A DNA stretch of 5,760 nucleotides from positions 1-5,760 of the forward strand of contig PMDX01000108.1 of the NCBI GenBank assembly GCA_003154635.1. The letters run 5' to 3'. Position numbers and translations under genes: made by a program. Source of the DNA: Actinomycetota bacterium (GTDB lineage: Bacteria > Actinomycetota > Geothermincolia > Fen-727 > Anoxymicrobiaceae). The first letter of the stretch is position 1. Every line of letters begins with the position of its first letter. The notes under the pieces are model-generated. The model searched no databases. It had not been told where the DNA came from and saw only the letters and a program-made list of their open reading frames with translations. Positions 5,579 to 5,760 of the stretch are shown here, in pieces.

Positions 5579-5760
5579 GCACCCTGCCCTCTGCTACTCA
5601 CGCCTGAGAGACCCGGCTCAAGCAATGGCAACGCAAAGCTGTGTTTGACCCCCGTTTGCGTGACACCCCCGTGCCTGGCCCCGCTGACGCATCTACGCCA
5701 CAAGAAACTCCGACCAAAGTCTTCTAATTGTCTTTAAGTGCAGGGCGAGGGGTACTTTTT
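5545..5760. other. Intergenic stretch with no supported gene
   Basis: Neither strand has a convincing coding frame here and no tRNA-like cloverleaf is visible. It contains two short hairpins (5562-5572, CCCT/AGGG; 5570-5584, GGGTG/CACCC, sharing three bases, so alternative), a CTCA/TGAG hairpin near 5597-5608, the GC-rich repeat at 5641-5688, and an AT-richer tail that ends in a T-run at 5756-5760. The gene on the right side, if any, lies outside the window. Confidence 0.6.
5641..5688. repeat. GC-rich imperfect direct repeat, possible REP-type element
   Basis: On the plus strand TGACCCCCGT (5646-5655) recurs as TGACACCCCCGT (5661-5672), followed by GTGCCTGGCCCC (5671-5682). Runs of C after TGAC, and a GTGCCTGGC core close to the palindrome GGTGCCAGGCACC, recall the extragenic repeats spread by REP-associated (RAYT) transposases. 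No transposase is in the window, and only one copy is visible, so the assignment rests on resemblance. Confidence 0.35.

Noticed and set aside
5559..5584. Small hairpins at 5562-5572 and 5570-5584 as a terminator of an upstream gene
   Set aside because: The stems are only 4-5 bp, no U-run follows on either strand, and the two structures share bases.
5580..5615. Minus-strand CTCTCAGGC followed by GCAGAGGG, like the 3' half of a glycine riboswitch
   Set aside because: The required 5' half (GCCGAAGG.GCAA and a pairing P1 strand) is not found upstream, and the segment is explained by a simple CTCA/TGAG hairpin.
5597..5640. Plus-strand ACGCAAAGC (5631-5639) resembling the cyclic-di-GMP-I (GEMM) riboswitch core
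   Set aside because: Only this 9-base piece fits. The upstream GGCAAACC block is poorly matched and the downstream GGTAGC...GGGTTACC part is absent, replaced by the C-rich repeat. A chance match or decayed half is more likely than a working element.
5597..5640. Plus-strand CCTGAGAGACCCG resembling part of a TPP riboswitch
   Set aside because: The second conserved block (GAACCTGATCTGG...CCAGCG) is missing, and no thiamine gene is in view.
1..5760. A defence system, phage, CRISPR array or other new multi-gene system
   Set aside because: All coding capacity is explained by cobalamin transport and synthesis genes; no spaced repeats, integrase, transposase or unknown gene cluster is visible.

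Overview
This window holds most of one leftward (minus-strand) cobalamin (vitamin B12) operon and its control region. Read in transcription order from right to left, it contains: a sigma70-type promoter (about 5513-5541); a cobalamin riboswitch (about 5340-5490); an intrinsic terminator (5255-5284); btuF, a corrinoid-binding lipoprotein; cobT, lower-ligand activation; btuC, a permease; btuD, an ATPase with an extra C-terminal domain; cobU; and the first 137 codons of cobQ/cbiP, cut by the left edge. Coding is nearly continuous from 5168 to 1. Joints are tight: a 28-nt gap btuF-cobT, a 23-nt overlap cobT-btuC, a 1-nt gap btuC-btuD, a 1-nt overlap btuD-cobU (TGATG), and cobU-cobQ abutting (TAGATG).

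The genes form one pathway. BtuF, BtuC and BtuD would import cobalamin or its precursors such as cobinamide. CobQ/CbiP amidates the corrin ring in the de novo route. CobU activates adenosylcobinamide to its GDP form. CobT makes alpha-ribazole phosphate, the lower-ligand half. CobS, CbiB and CobD, which would complete nucleotide-loop assembly, are not in the window and may lie beyond position 1. Expression should be shut off by cobalamin: the aptamer is followed by a 10-bp GNRA-capped terminator hairpin with six U residues, and a 9-nt segment of the aptamer is exactly complementary to the 5' arm of that terminator, which gives a plausible antiterminator.

About 5545-5760 contains no gene I can support. 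It has small hairpins, a GC-rich imperfect repeat at about 5641-5688 that looks like a REP-type element, and a doubtful 20-codon ORF whose stop codon lies in the promoter -10 box.

The organism is a bacterium with fairly GC-rich DNA, strong Shine-Dalgarno sequences, GTG and TTG starts and lipoprotein-type transport. A Gram-positive-like anaerobe (Actinomycetota or Bacillota lineage) would fit, but this is a low-confidence inference. The system itself is known biology; the least explained parts are the C-terminal domain of the BtuD protein and the intergenic repeat region.
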